DNA of 64,000 nucleotides from Pantoea deleyi (lineage in GTDB: Bacteria > Pseudomonadota > Gammaproteobacteria > Enterobacterales > Enterobacteriaceae), in contig NZ_CP071406.1 in assembly GCF_022647325.1 (NCBI RefSeq), forward strand, positions 62,001-126,000. Direction: 5' to 3'. Below are positions 1 through 8,301 of the stretch, piece after piece (the first letter of the stretch is position 1; each line of letters opens with the position of its first letter). The translations under genes and the position numbers were made by a program. The notes beneath the pieces are model-generated. The model was not told the origin of the DNA, did no database searches, and saw only the letters and a list, made by a program, of their open reading frames with translations.

Positions 1-810
1 AAAGCCCGTCAGTCGCTGGAACAGCAGCTGGCCCATCGCGGCGTCAGCGTCTTGTGGAGTGAGTTTCCCGCTGGCCCGCAGCTGCTGCATGCGCTCAGCA
101 ATAAGGAGATCGATTTTGGCACCACCGGGGAAGTACCGCCGCTGTTTGCGCAGGCCGACCAGAGCCCGATGCTGTATGTCGCCTGGGAACCCGCAGCGCC
201 GCAGAGCGTCGCGCTGGTGGTGCCAGACAGCAGTCCGATTCATCACGTCAGCGAACTCAGAGGAAAACGCATCGCCGTGAACCGGGGATCCAACGTTCAC
301 TACCTGTTGTTACAGATTCTGGATGAGGCGGGATTAGCCCTGGATGAGGTGCGCATCCTCTACGCGCCCCCTAAATATCCGTTCACGCCCAGCGATCTTA
401 ACGCCGTGGATGCCTGGATGATGTGGGATCCGCTGCTCAGCGATGCAGAGAACAGCGGGCAGTTCAGGGTGATCGCTGACGGCAGTGGCCGGGTCAGCAA
501 CCATCAGTTCTACCTTGCTGAACGCGGGTTCGCCGCGCAGGCCGGGGATCTGATAACGGTTCTGCTGACCGCGCTGGAGCAGACCGGCCGCTACATTGAT
601 GCGCACCGCGCAGAAGCGGCGGGCCTGCTCTCCACTGAACTGGGCATCCCGACGAGCGCGTTGCTGCACGCCCTGGCGCGCCGCAGTCACCAGACGCAGC
701 GAATGAACTTAGCCATCATCCGGGAGCAGCAGATGATCGCTGATCGCTTCTATGCGCTGGGGCTGCTTAATCGCGCAATTCGGGTCCGCGAGTCCGTCTG
801 GCATCCATAG
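1..810 (+). CDS. Sulfonate/taurine-type ABC transporter substrate-binding protein, 5' end outside window
   Basis: The frame is open from the first base, so the gene begins upstream and its signal peptide and N-terminus are missing. About 269 residues remain. They align over their whole length with the SsuA-like protein encoded next. Shared motifs are EFPAGPQLL, a GTTGEVPPLFAQ segment corresponding to the GD(I/A)PP..FAQ signature of SsuA proteins, LRGKRIAVNRGS, and VDAWMMWDP near the substrate pocket. Family knowledge gives a periplasmic protein that binds alkanesulfonates or related organosulfur compounds and delivers them to an SsuB/SsuC-type importer. No permease or ATPase gene lies in the window; they may be upstream. 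It ends 94 bases before the paralogue. The exact ligand cannot be told from sequence. Confidence 0.85.
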   Translation, partial: KARQSLEQQLAHRGVSVLWSEFPAGPQLLHALSNKEIDFGTTGEVPPLFAQADQSPMLYVAWEPAAPQSVALVVPDSSPIHHVSELRGKRIAVNRGSNVHYLLLQILDEAGLALDEVRILYAPPKYPFTPSDLNAVDAWMMWDPLLSDAENSGQFRVIADGSGRVSNHQFYLAERGFAAQAGDLITVLLTALEQTGRYIDAHRAEAAGLLSTELGIPTSALLHALARRSHQTQRMNLAIIREQQMIADRFYALGLLNRAIRVRESVWHP

Positions 811-904
811 CGTTTTTTCAGATAAGCATCGAACTTTTCATCGCTAAGCACCTGAACGTGCGTTTGTTATGTTGCGCTGACTACAACAGACTCAGGAATG
901 AGAA

Positions 905-1852
905 ATGAAAAAAGTTCTACTCAGCGCACTGATTATTGCCGCCCAGGCGGGCTTTGCATTCAACATCCAGGCAGCCGATAAGCCCGATACGGTAAATATC
1001 GGTTTTCAGAAAGCAAATATCTTCGCGCTGCTTAAATATCGCGGCACGCTGGATGAGGAGTTCAGAAAGCAGGGGATCGCGGTTCACTGGATTGAGTTTC
1101 CGGCCGGACCGCAGATGCTGGAAGGTCTGAATATCGGCAGTATCGATCTCGCGGCCACCGGCGATGCCCCGCCTACGTTTGCTCAGGCGGCGCAGGCCGA
1201 TCTGGTTTATCTGGCGCACTCCCCAGCTAACCCGAAAACCGAAGCGATCGTTGTTCCGGCCGACTCACCTGTGAAAAGTGTGGCGGACCTTAAGGGTAAG
1301 CGCGTGGCGCTGAATAAAGGGTCTGACGTTAACTATCTGCTGGTTACGGCGCTGGAGAAGGCAGGGCTGACCTACAAAGATATAACGCCGGTCTATCTGC
1401 CGCCCGCCGATGCGCGAGCGGCCTTCCAGCGCGGCGCGGTCGATGCATGGGTTATCTGGGACCCTTACTACGCGGAAGTTGAAACCAATGCTCACGCCCG
1501 GTTAATCAGCAACGCCGAAGGGCTGGTGCCGCACTACACCTTCTATCTGGCCAGCCGCAAGTTTGCGGAGCGTTATCCGGCAATCGCCAGCAAGGTGGTG
1601 GATGAGCTGGGCACGCTCAGCACCTGGGCCAATCAGCATCAGGATGAGGCGGCAAAAATCATGTCTGCCTCGACAGGTCTGCCGCAGCCCATCTGGCAGC
1701 GCGCGCTGGCGAGGATGCCTTTTGGCGCAGAGCGTATGACGCCTGACGTCTTCACGCAGCAGCAGGCCCTGGCGGATACCTTTACCCGGATTGGTCTGCT
1801 GCCGGTGAAGGTGGATATCCGCAGCGCGACCTGGTCGCAGGATAAGAAATAG
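905..1852 (+). CDS. ssuA: Aliphatic sulfonate ABC transporter substrate-binding protein (SsuA-like)
   Basis: Periplasmic binding protein of 315 residues, close to the usual SsuA length of about 320. Residues 1-24 form a Sec signal peptide ending NIQAA. The mature part has the periplasmic-binding-protein-like II fold with IGFQKANIF at the start, EFPAGPQMLEGL, the signature GDAPPTFAQAAQADLVY, DLKGKRVALNKGS and GAVDAWVIWDPYY, all typical of SsuA. The ATG at 905 follows a weak ribosome site in the CAGGAATGAGAA stretch. Its role is to capture organosulfonates for import as a sulfur source. It is the second of two tandem paralogues, which suggests two ligand specificities or a recent duplication. 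No ssuB, ssuC or ssuD follows, so the symbol denotes family rather than proven orthology. Confidence 0.88.
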   Translation: MKKVLLSALIIAAQAGFAFNIQAADKPDTVNIGFQKANIFALLKYRGTLDEEFRKQGIAVHWIEFPAGPQMLEGLNIGSIDLAATGDAPPTFAQAAQADLVYLAHSPANPKTEAIVVPADSPVKSVADLKGKRVALNKGSDVNYLLVTALEKAGLTYKDITPVYLPPADARAAFQRGAVDAWVIWDPYYAEVETNAHARLISNAEGLVPHYTFYLASRKFAERYPAIASKVVDELGTLSTWANQHQDEAAKIMSASTGLPQPIWQRALARMPFGAERMTPDVFTQQQALADTFTRIGLLPVKVDIRSATWSQDKK

Positions 1853-2740
1853 GGCGGTCGGGCTTCCGTTAGCCATTCAACCTGATGTGCTGGCGGAAAG
1901 GTGAGCCGACGGGCCTGATGCTGCTGAATGCGGTTAAGGAGGGTAATGCCATCAGGGATGATGACCGGCTCGCTCTGCTTCAGTGGTGGTAGCTCATCGC
2001 CGCATAATGTCAGAGAGGGGGAAGGGAATGACGCATTATCCGCCTATAACCGGCCTCACCAGGCTGACTGACCTGCCCCTGGTATGAGATACAACCGTCA
2101 GCGAGTAATCTGGGTTTGTTTATCTTCACTTTTCCCTGTTCGTCATATAAACGCTTCTTCATGAGGATGTCCTCATGTGGCTTTTGAGACATTACGAATA
2201 TGGCGGTGTATTAATCAATCGGGAGCAGGGCAAACCTTATTTTTATTATCTTCAGAGATGCCCTCTGTTTACGTGTGCATCTGCTATGCTTACGTAAGGA
2301 TTTCATATTTAACATAATTAGTATTGTACGAACTTATTGTTATTACAAAATGCTAAGGTCATACAGAACAATACACAGAATTAGCCTTTCCGCCTGACAC
2401 CATACTTATTTCACTTACGTCCAGTTCTCTCATCCTCTTACTATCGAAATGTTGATCGAGTCAGCCCGGGCCAGGCGATGGTACTATGGCTGATACGTAA
2501 GACGCATGAGACAGTTATCAACGTTAAGGCGCATAAGCCTTAGTTCCTTAAGTCATCTTAAATGACTCAGAGATGTTTGTTCAAAACGATGGCGATTCAG
2601 CCATACTGGCGTGAATTACAAAATTGTAGGCGGAAAAATACCTGAACAGTCACTGCTGACTGATGAACTCAATCCTTTTTTATCAGAATAAGCTTCTCCG
2701 GAAAAAGCCCTCTGAGCAGCGAAAGTCAGCGACTTCCCTA
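1853..2740. other. Long intergenic region with weak coding relics
   Basis: Nearly 900 bases without a convincing gene. On the minus strand a 50-residue frame at 2010-2162 has a GAGG ribosome-site match eight bases before its ATG. That site lies inside a perfect inverted repeat at 2160-2177 (CATGAGGA, TG, TCCTCATG). The peptide is basic and unrecognised, and I do not call it a gene. Two short plus-strand open stretches (about 1920-1990 and 2453-2545) have gene-like composition but no start context, and may be decayed gene ends. The part from about 2200 to 2450 is AT-rich. Confidence 0.4.
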
Positions 2741-2769
2741 TAAAAATGCCCCACTGTCATGTGAGGCAT
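2741..2769 (-). terminator. Rho-independent terminator of the orphan microcin-like gene
   Basis: Read on the minus strand, ATGCCTCAC and GTGGGGCAT form a nine-pair stem (one G-T pair) with a six-base loop, followed directly by TTTTTATA. It starts about 22 bases after the stop codon of the microcin-like gene, giving that gene a self-contained transcription unit. Confidence 0.8.
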
Positions 2770-2791
2770 ATACTCAATTGCTGAAAAATGC

Positions 2792-3106
2792 TTATTTAAA
2801 ATTGCCGTTCACAAAATTGTTCAGCCATTGCGTTGCGATGGCAGTGACAGAATCGGGGTCATTCCAGCCCATTACTGCACCCAGAATAAAGCCTCCAATG
2901 ACACCTACAATGGGCCCGATTATAACCCCAGCCAGCTGGCCGATGATGCCAACACCCAGCAGACCACCCTGATCACCCCCATGGATACCGCCATAAGCCG
3001 CGCCGGCTGCAAAACCAGTTGTGGCCAGAATAATCGCGCTGGTCAGTGAACTAAAAATATCACCACCAGAAACCTCGTTAATTTCCATTACATTTAATTC
3101 ACGCAC
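2792..3106 (-). CDS. Class II microcin-like peptide precursor (orphan copy)
   Basis: Precursor of 104 residues starting at GTG 3106, chosen because AGGGAGC lies just upstream and because it gives the leader MRELNVMEINEVSGG. This is the double-glycine leader type of class II microcins such as microcins V and N (MRxLxxxExxxVxG). Cleavage after GG would release about 89 residues beginning DIFSSLTS. The mature part is hydrophobic, contains a glycine-zipper core with HGGDQGGLLGVG and repeated GxxxG spacing, and ends in a more polar tail. It aligns with the microcin-like protein at 39426-39758 through leader, core and the GW-DP motif near the C-terminus. Inferred role: a secreted antibacterial peptide acting on membranes of related bacteria. 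No exporter or immunity gene is adjacent; the exporter at 34-39 kb could serve it. An upstream in-frame ATG at 3172 would destroy the leader geometry, so I reject it. Confidence 0.8.
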   Translation of the reverse strand: MRELNVMEINEVSGGDIFSSLTSAIILATTGFAAGAAYGGIHGGDQGGLLGVGIIGQLAGVIIGPIVGVIGGFILGAVMGWNDPDSVTAIATQWLNNFVNGNFK

Positions 3107-3195
3107 TTTATTGCTCCCTAGATTGAAGGTTATGTTTTTCAGAAGGCAGGAAGATGTTAAAACCATTAACACCTCAGCCCTCTGGCGCGAAAAAA

Positions 3196-3242
3196 ATAAT
3201 GCATTCTTAAAGGGGTGATTAATATAGAACTAATTCTATATT
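3196..3242 (-). promoter_or_regulatory. Activator-type palindrome and -10 of the orphan microcin-like gene
   Basis: On the minus strand, AATATAGAA and TTCTATATT form a perfect nine-base inverted repeat around TTAG (3221-3242). Nineteen bases after its TTCTAT core comes ATGCAT, overlapping a -10-like CATTAT at 3196-3201. The microcin-like gene at 39426 has the same core palindrome ATAGAA-N4-TTCTAT, the same 19-base spacing and the same ATGCAT. The palindrome centre would lie about 42 bases before transcription start, the usual place for an activator touching RNA polymerase. The bound protein is unknown. A short GTTAA/TTAAC hairpin (3155-3171) would lie in the 5' leader. Confidence 0.55.
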
Positions 3243-3542
3243 CAGTTTGCGATTAAATATTTATTCGCCTTAGTACCTGTTAATATGCGCCACGACAATA
3301 ACGCACATTTTTTGTTGCTCATTTAACGCGTGAGAAGCTTCTGATCGCCTCAGTCTTACCGACAAAATTCTGTTCAGCAGACTGATAATTTTCAGGCAGG
3401 GTAACCGATGGATAACCCGCTTCTGACTATGCCGGAGAGCACGGCAGCCCCGCTCCCTTGAGGAATCCCGCACGGTAACCTACCTTCTATCACTCTCCCT
3501 GACGCTGCACCCCTCAGATGCATCAACATAACCGGAGGTCAG
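3243..3542. other. Intergenic region between orphan microcin and HAD gene
   Basis: The microcin-side half is AT-rich. The right half has ordinary composition. Short open frames here lack ribosome sites. The last 20 bases hold ACCGGAGGTCAG, the ribosome site of the next gene. Nothing else is recognised. Confidence 0.4.
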
Positions 3543-4238
3543 ATGACCCACAGCTCCCCTTCCACACCCTGCAGCGGCACGCTGTTTTTTGATGTTAATG
3601 AAACTCTGCTGGATATGTCAGGACTGAATCAGGCGGTGGCGCAGCGGCTTGGTAACAGGCCTGAGCGCGCCGAAGCCTGGTTCACCTCGGTGTTACATCA
3701 TTCGCTGGTGGGGACCGTAACCGGCAGCTTCCACAATTTTGGTGATATCGCCGAAGCCGTACTGGAGATGACTGCCGCGCGATACGGTATCACCCTGCCG
3801 GAGGAGGCAACGCCGCTGGCCGAAATCATCGCCGCGATGCCTGCTCATCCGGATGTGGCCAGAGGGCTGACCGCTCTGCAGCAGCAGGGATATACGCTGG
3901 TCGCGCTTACCAACTCCTCTGCCGCGCTGGCGGAAAAGCAGCTGAGTTCCGCCGGGCTGGCCCCCCTGTTCACCCGTATTCTCAGCGTGGAACAGGTTCA
4001 GGTTTATAAACCCGATCTGAGGGTCTATCAGTGGGCGATGAAGGAGATGGGCCAGTCCGCGTCTGCCTGCATGATGGTGGCGGCGCATGGCTGGGATGTC
4101 GGCGGGGCAAAATGTGCAGGGATGAAAACGGCCTTTGTCGCCCGCCGGGGCCAGGCGCTCTATCCGCTGGCGCCCTCACCGGATCGCGTCGTCGATGATA
4201 TCGTTGCGCTGGCTGCAGAGATCACCCCGCTCTGCTGA
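3543..4238 (+). CDS. HAD superfamily hydrolase, haloacid dehalogenase type II
   Basis: 231 residues, the normal size for L-2-haloacid dehalogenase-like proteins. HAD motif I is FDVNETLLD near residue 17, with the nucleophilic Asp and the N-E substitution of the type II dehalogenase branch. Motif II is the Thr/Ser in LTNSS near residue 122. The motif III lysine is in VYKPD near residue 158. The late motif is AAHGWDVGGAKCAGM. These residues support hydrolysis through an aspartyl-enzyme intermediate. In Enterobacterales such proteins are often annotated as dehalogenases without a proven substrate, so activity on 2-haloacids is possible but not shown. The ATG has a strong upstream CCGGAGG. It stands alone and converges on the Fic gene with a 36-base gap. 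Confidence 0.85.
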   Translation: MTHSSPSTPCSGTLFFDVNETLLDMSGLNQAVAQRLGNRPERAEAWFTSVLHHSLVGTVTGSFHNFGDIAEAVLEMTAARYGITLPEEATPLAEIIAAMPAHPDVARGLTALQQQGYTLVALTNSSAALAEKQLSSAGLAPLFTRILSVEQVQVYKPDLRVYQWAMKEMGQSASACMMVAAHGWDVGGAKCAGMKTAFVARRGQALYPLAPSPDRVVDDIVALAAEITPLC

Positions 4239-4274
4239 GCCGCATCAATGGATGTGCAGCGATGTACTGCACAC

Positions 4275-5801
4275 TCACTGTTCTGTCTCAAACGCCGATC
4301 TGACCGCCTCGACGATACGCTGGGAGGTGGCATCATCCTCAAACAGCGGGAAGTTTTTTTTCAGCTTGCCGGAAATCTGCCAGCCGTTCTCCTTCAATGA
4401 CCGGATGATGCGGCTGGCATCCTGATCCGGCATCTCAACCACCTCCTTCAGCTGCTGCTGGGCGCGCTGAAACAGAACCAGCACCCGCGCTTCATCGGCC
4501 ATTTCGGTTCGCACGGTATGCTCGATCACTCTGCCCGTGTAGAGAACATGCTCGGTCAGATCGGGATAGCGCCAGGCAAAGCGGGCATCCTCATAGTCGC
4601 TGAAAATGAAGTTGCTCCGGGTGCCGTCCTCATACGTTTTCAGTTCGCCAAAACGGTAGCAGCCCGCATAGCGCCGCATCAGTTTTTTAGAAAAGAGATC
4701 CAGCGTGCGATCGTAGCCGACCCGGAAATCCATCGAGCTGGTAATGGTGGCAGAAACCGGCAGGATGACGCCGTCCGGTATTGCGCCATCCCGGTTCAGC
4801 GTGTCATTGATCAGAAACCGGTGGATGCGGCCATTGCCGTCGCGCATCGGGTGGATATAGACAAAACCAAACGCGATAACGCCCGCCCGGGCCAGCGGCG
4901 CGGCGCCCTTTGTCGCCTCCTCAAAGGCTTTCAGCCCCTGCATAAAGCGCGGGACATCCTCGTAGTGTGGCGCAATATAGTGGACGATATCTTCACGCAT
5001 CGTCGACTGTCCGACAAACACCGGTGAACGTCGCAGCCCCAGGCCCAGCGCATCCTGCCCCAGAATCCCCTGCTGTATGGTATGCAGGCTCTCCTCGCTG
5101 AGCGGATCGTCGAGCTGCCCACAATACTGCGCGATCACATGAGCAAAGCGCTGGATGCGGTCGCCCTGGTCAGACTCTTTTTCAATCAGGAAACTGGCGC
5201 GCGACTCTTTAAAAGTCAGCCAGCTGGCGGTGCGCATCAGAATATCTGCGCCAAAGGCGTTATCCAGGTCTTTTAAGGCGTCATTCAGATCGAAGGCCAG
5301 CGCCTGCTCAACGGCGGGCGTTCTCCGCACCAGCGGACAGAAATCTGCCGAGCCCGGCAGGTTATCGTTGATGCGCCAGCGGCGGTTACGCTTCAGCGTG
5401 GTGCGGGTGAGCCAGGCATCGGATGAAATGGCCTCGACATAACCGCCGTTGGTCACATCGGGCACCTGTAGCGGGCTGCCGGTCAGCCATTCATAGAAAA
5501 ATCCGGCCCGCCGCGCATACTGCCCGAACGGCTCCTGGCGACACCACTGTTCCACTGGTTCAGGTCCGATGGCCGTAAACAGCCGGGCAAAGAACTCAAG
5601 ATGGATCTCTTCATATTTGAGGCCAAAGGCGAAGTGACCGGCAAAAGAATCTTCCGGCTGATAGCCAGGCGGATAGTGATTCTCTACCCGTCCCTGGCTC
5701 TCGTGATGGGATCGTACCGTGCCGATGGCCGACTTCACGCGCAACGGTTGCGCCAGTTCAATTGCATAACGTTCGCGCAGCGCGCTGAAGCCGACCAGCA
5801 T
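4275..5801 (-). CDS. Fic-domain protein, putative AMP/NMP transferase
   Basis: 508 residues. The Fic catalytic motif reads HPMRDGNGR around residue 315, with the catalytic His, the phosphate-binding Asn and the Arg intact. Fic enzymes generally transfer AMP, or less often another nucleotide group, onto a hydroxyl side chain of a target protein. Upstream, near residue 200, ESRASFLIEKE resembles the inhibitory-helix motif (S/T)xxxE(G/N) of class II Fic proteins, but Lys follows the Glu. About 190 residues after the Fic core carry no domain I recognise and end in a helical, charged region. No antitoxin-like small gene is adjacent, which fits an enzyme restrained in cis. Promoter sequences probably lie in the AT-rich gap toward arnF. 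Target and physiological role are unknown. Confidence 0.88.
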   Translation of the reverse strand: MLVGFSALRERYAIELAQPLRVKSAIGTVRSHHESQGRVENHYPPGYQPEDSFAGHFAFGLKYEEIHLEFFARLFTAIGPEPVEQWCRQEPFGQYARRAGFFYEWLTGSPLQVPDVTNGGYVEAISSDAWLTRTTLKRNRRWRINDNLPGSADFCPLVRRTPAVEQALAFDLNDALKDLDNAFGADILMRTASWLTFKESRASFLIEKESDQGDRIQRFAHVIAQYCGQLDDPLSEESLHTIQQGILGQDALGLGLRRSPVFVGQSTMREDIVHYIAPHYEDVPRFMQGLKAFEEATKGAAPLARAGVIAFGFVYIHPMRDGNGRIHRFLINDTLNRDGAIPDGVILPVSATITSSMDFRVGYDRTLDLFSKKLMRRYAGCYRFGELKTYEDGTRSNFIFSDYEDARFAWRYPDLTEHVLYTGRVIEHTVRTEMADEARVLVLFQRAQQQLKEVVEMPDQDASRIIRSLKENGWQISGKLKKNFPLFEDDATSQRIVEAVRSAFETEQ

Positions 5802-5951
5802 AACGAATCCTTTATCTGTCGAATGAAAACGGTAACAGAAAGGAGTTCTATCACGAAAACGTTAATTTCGCTATCGGGAAAGCGTTAACGGCCGCCTGAA
5901 AACGATAATAAAATGGCGGGATAATGCGAAAACAATAACGACACTGATGCG

Positions 5952-6317
5952 TCAGGGTTTAACCACGATGCAGAGCAGACCGGCAACAATCATCACCACA
6001 CCGGCCAGACTGTGCCAGCTGAAAGCCTCCTGAAATACCGGCAGGCTGACGGCCACCAGCCACACCAGCACGTAGCTGAGACTCAGCAGCGGATAGACCC
6101 GGTTGAGCGGGAAAAAGTGCAGCGCCCGGATCCAGCAGAGCATCGAGACGCCATAGGCCCCCAGCCCGGCCAGCAGCATCAGGGCGGGCAGGATAGCCAC
6201 CGCAGGCAGCGACAGGAGGCTGCTGAACTCAGGCAGCCGCGGCATCGCCCAGCGCATCATTAACTGTGCCGCAGAAACCAGCAGCACGCTGCAGGCCACC
6301 CATCCATACCCTTTCAT
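5952..6317 (-). CDS. arnF: ArnF, flippase subunit for undecaprenyl-phosphate-aminoarabinose
   Basis: 121 residues, with four hydrophobic helices spanning almost the whole chain. This is the small multidrug resistance-like fold of ArnF. It pairs with ArnE to move undecaprenyl-phosphate-4-amino-4-deoxy-L-arabinose from the cytoplasmic to the periplasmic face of the inner membrane, where ArnT uses it. The conserved run LNRVYPLLSLSYVLVWL in the third helix supports the call, and gene order (last of arnBCADTEF) makes it firm. The ATG overlaps the arnE stop codon by four bases, so translation is coupled. It is slightly shorter than the roughly 128-residue E. coli protein. I saw no clear rho-independent terminator after it. 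Confidence 0.92.
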   Translation of the reverse strand: MKGYGWVACSVLLVSAAQLMMRWAMPRLPEFSSLLSLPAVAILPALMLLAGLGAYGVSMLCWIRALHFFPLNRVYPLLSLSYVLVWLVAVSLPVFQEAFSWHSLAGVVMIVAGLLCIVVKP

Positions 6318-6637
6318 AGCTGACTCGCCATCAGTGCCACGCCGGTTACCACCAGCAACGTGCCCGCCATCTGGCGCAGCGTCAGTCGCTCGCGCCAGAG
6401 GAGCCGCCCGGCCAGCGCGACGAAAATGAAATTAAGGCTCAGCATCGGATAGGCCTGGCTCACCGGCACCTGCTGTAGCACCCGCAGCCAGAGAAGCATG
6501 GCGACACCTAACAACAGCATGCTGAAGGCGATCCAGCTTAACCGCCCCTGACGTGACAGCGCATGGGTCGCCTGCTTCTGGCAGAGCTGCGCGCTGCAGC
6601 TGAGCAGGCTGACCAGGACAATCAGCAGCAGCATCAT
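6314..6637 (-). CDS. arnE: ArnE, flippase subunit for undecaprenyl-phosphate-aminoarabinose
   Basis: 107 residues, about the size of E. coli ArnE (111). Four transmembrane segments, an EamA/SMR-type fold, with QVPVSQAYPMLSLNFIFVAL matching the conserved third helix shared with ArnF. Its role is the heteromeric flippase with ArnF in the inner membrane. The start ATG overlaps the arnT stop by four bases, and the stop overlaps arnF likewise. Charged residues occur mainly in the loops (LLWRERLTLR), consistent with an inside-positive topology. Confidence 0.92.
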   Translation of the reverse strand: MMLLLIVLVSLLSCSAQLCQKQATHALSRQGRLSWIAFSMLLLGVAMLLWLRVLQQVPVSQAYPMLSLNFIFVALAGRLLWRERLTLRQMAGTLLVVTGVALMASQL

Positions 6638-8301
6638 TTCAACTGGCTATAGTAAAGGCTGACCAGCCTGCCCTGACGATACACCGCATCCGGCACCGGA
6701 ACCTCCTCATCGATATCGCTGTGAACCGAGTCGACCAGCAGCAGCAGCGACACGCTGCCCAGCTGGCGATGCGCCGCCAGCCAGCGGCTGAAGTCTGTCG
6801 CAGAGACGAAGCGGGACTGCGCATCGGGGTAGCTCAGCCCATACTCCAGCTCGCCTTTGGAATCATAGAAACCGATATCGCTGCGGTGCAGATGCCACGC
6901 GGCGGCGGAGGCCACACCGGGGTTATCCGCCAGGATAAAGCGGCTGGCCGCCAGCCGATCACCCGTGACCGAGACAAAGTTCTGCGGCTGCTTAGCGTCA
7001 CGAATTTTCTCCGGGATCGCAGAGCCGATGAGCAGCGCCACCCCCAGCGGACAGAGCGCGGAGACCAGCCAGCGGCGTGGAGCGGATCGGCAACTGTACG
7101 CGCCCGCCACGCCCCAGACGAGAAACGCCAGTGCTGCCAGACCCAGCTTCAGCTTCTCCTGCGCGGCGAACAGCGGATGGTGCGTCACACTCCACGGCGC
7201 CAGCACCAGCAGGACCGTCGCCACGGTCAGGATACCAAAAATCAGGTTAATCCAGCCGTTGACGGTTAACACCCGCCCTGCCCGCTGCGCAGCATTCAGG
7301 CCGTAGTGCGCCATCAGCAGCGACAGCGGTACAAAACAGGGCAGGATGTAGGTCGGCAGCTTGCCTTTTGCCAGACTGAAGAACAGCAGCGGCATCACCG
7401 TCCAGCTCAGCAGATAGAGCGCGCCCGGATGCTGCCGGCGTTCACGCCAGCCACTCATCAAGGCGCCAGGCAGCAGCGCCAGCCACGGCAGCGTGCCAAG
7501 CAGCAGCACCGGCAGGTAATACCAGAACGGCGCTTTGTGCTGCGCATTCTCCTCTGCGAAGCGCTGAATATGTTCCACCCAGAAGAAGTAGTGCCAGAAA
7601 TCAGGCGCCTGATGATAGATCGCCAGCGCCCAGGGGGCGCTGATCGCCGCCGCAGAGAGCAGCGCCAGTGGTCCGTAGCAGAAGAGTTCCCGCAGCCGCT
7701 GCCGCCAGATCGCCCAAGGCAGGATCGCCAGGACCGGCACCACCAGCGCCAGAAACCCTTTGGTCATGAAGCCCATGCCGCAGGCGAGCCCCAGCAGCAG
7801 ATAACCGCCTGCGCGCCCGGCGCGCCCGCTGGCCTCGGTCGCCAGCCAGAAGCTGCACATCGCCGCCGCCAGCCAGAGCATCAGCATGGGGTCAAGCACC
7901 GCATAGGTGCCGACGCCATAGACCAGCAGCGAACTGAGGAAAATCACGCTGCCGACAGCGGCGGTGCGCGCAGAACCAAACAGCCGTCTGCCGAGCCAGT
8001 AAATCAGTAGCGCGGTGACCGTCGTGGAGGCGATCGACCCCGCCCGCACGCCGAAATTGTTATGGCCAAACAGCCATTGCCCCAGCGAGTTGATCCAGTA
8101 ACCGGCTACCGGTTTTTCGAAGTAGCGCAGGCCGAAGAAGTGAGGGGTGATCCAGTTCCCGCTTGCCAGCATCTCACGGCTGATCTCCGCATAGCGGGTC
8201 TCATCGGGCTGCCAGAGATCGCGGAACACCGGCGGGATCAGGTAATAAAGGATAAAAAAGCTGAAAAAAAGTAACCACGTCGTGTTGTTACGTATCCGCA
8301 C
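6634..8301 (-). CDS. arnT: ArnT, lipid A 4-amino-4-deoxy-L-arabinose transferase
   Basis: 555 residues, matching the roughly 550 of ArnT. It is a GT-C fold glycosyltransferase of the inner membrane that transfers aminoarabinose from the undecaprenyl carrier to lipid A phosphates on the periplasmic side. This lowers surface charge and confers resistance to polymyxin and cationic peptides. The first periplasmic loop carries the conserved WQPDETRYAEISREML near residue 30, with the catalytic Asp. About twelve transmembrane helices follow, then a soluble C-terminal domain. The start is GTG at 8301; its G is the last base of the arnD TAG stop, a one-base overlap. The family and operon position leave little doubt. 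Confidence 0.95.
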   Translation of the reverse strand: MRIRNNTTWLLFFSFFILYYLIPPVFRDLWQPDETRYAEISREMLASGNWITPHFFGLRYFEKPVAGYWINSLGQWLFGHNNFGVRAGSIASTTVTALLIYWLGRRLFGSARTAAVGSVIFLSSLLVYGVGTYAVLDPMLMLWLAAAMCSFWLATEASGRAGRAGGYLLLGLACGMGFMTKGFLALVVPVLAILPWAIWRQRLRELFCYGPLALLSAAAISAPWALAIYHQAPDFWHYFFWVEHIQRFAEENAQHKAPFWYYLPVLLLGTLPWLALLPGALMSGWRERRQHPGALYLLSWTVMPLLFFSLAKGKLPTYILPCFVPLSLLMAHYGLNAAQRAGRVLTVNGWINLIFGILTVATVLLVLAPWSVTHHPLFAAQEKLKLGLAALAFLVWGVAGAYSCRSAPRRWLVSALCPLGVALLIGSAIPEKIRDAKQPQNFVSVTGDRLAASRFILADNPGVASAAAWHLHRSDIGFYDSKGELEYGLSYPDAQSRFVSATDFSRWLAAHRQLGSVSLLLLVDSVHSDIDEEVPVPDAVYRQGRLVSLYYSQLK

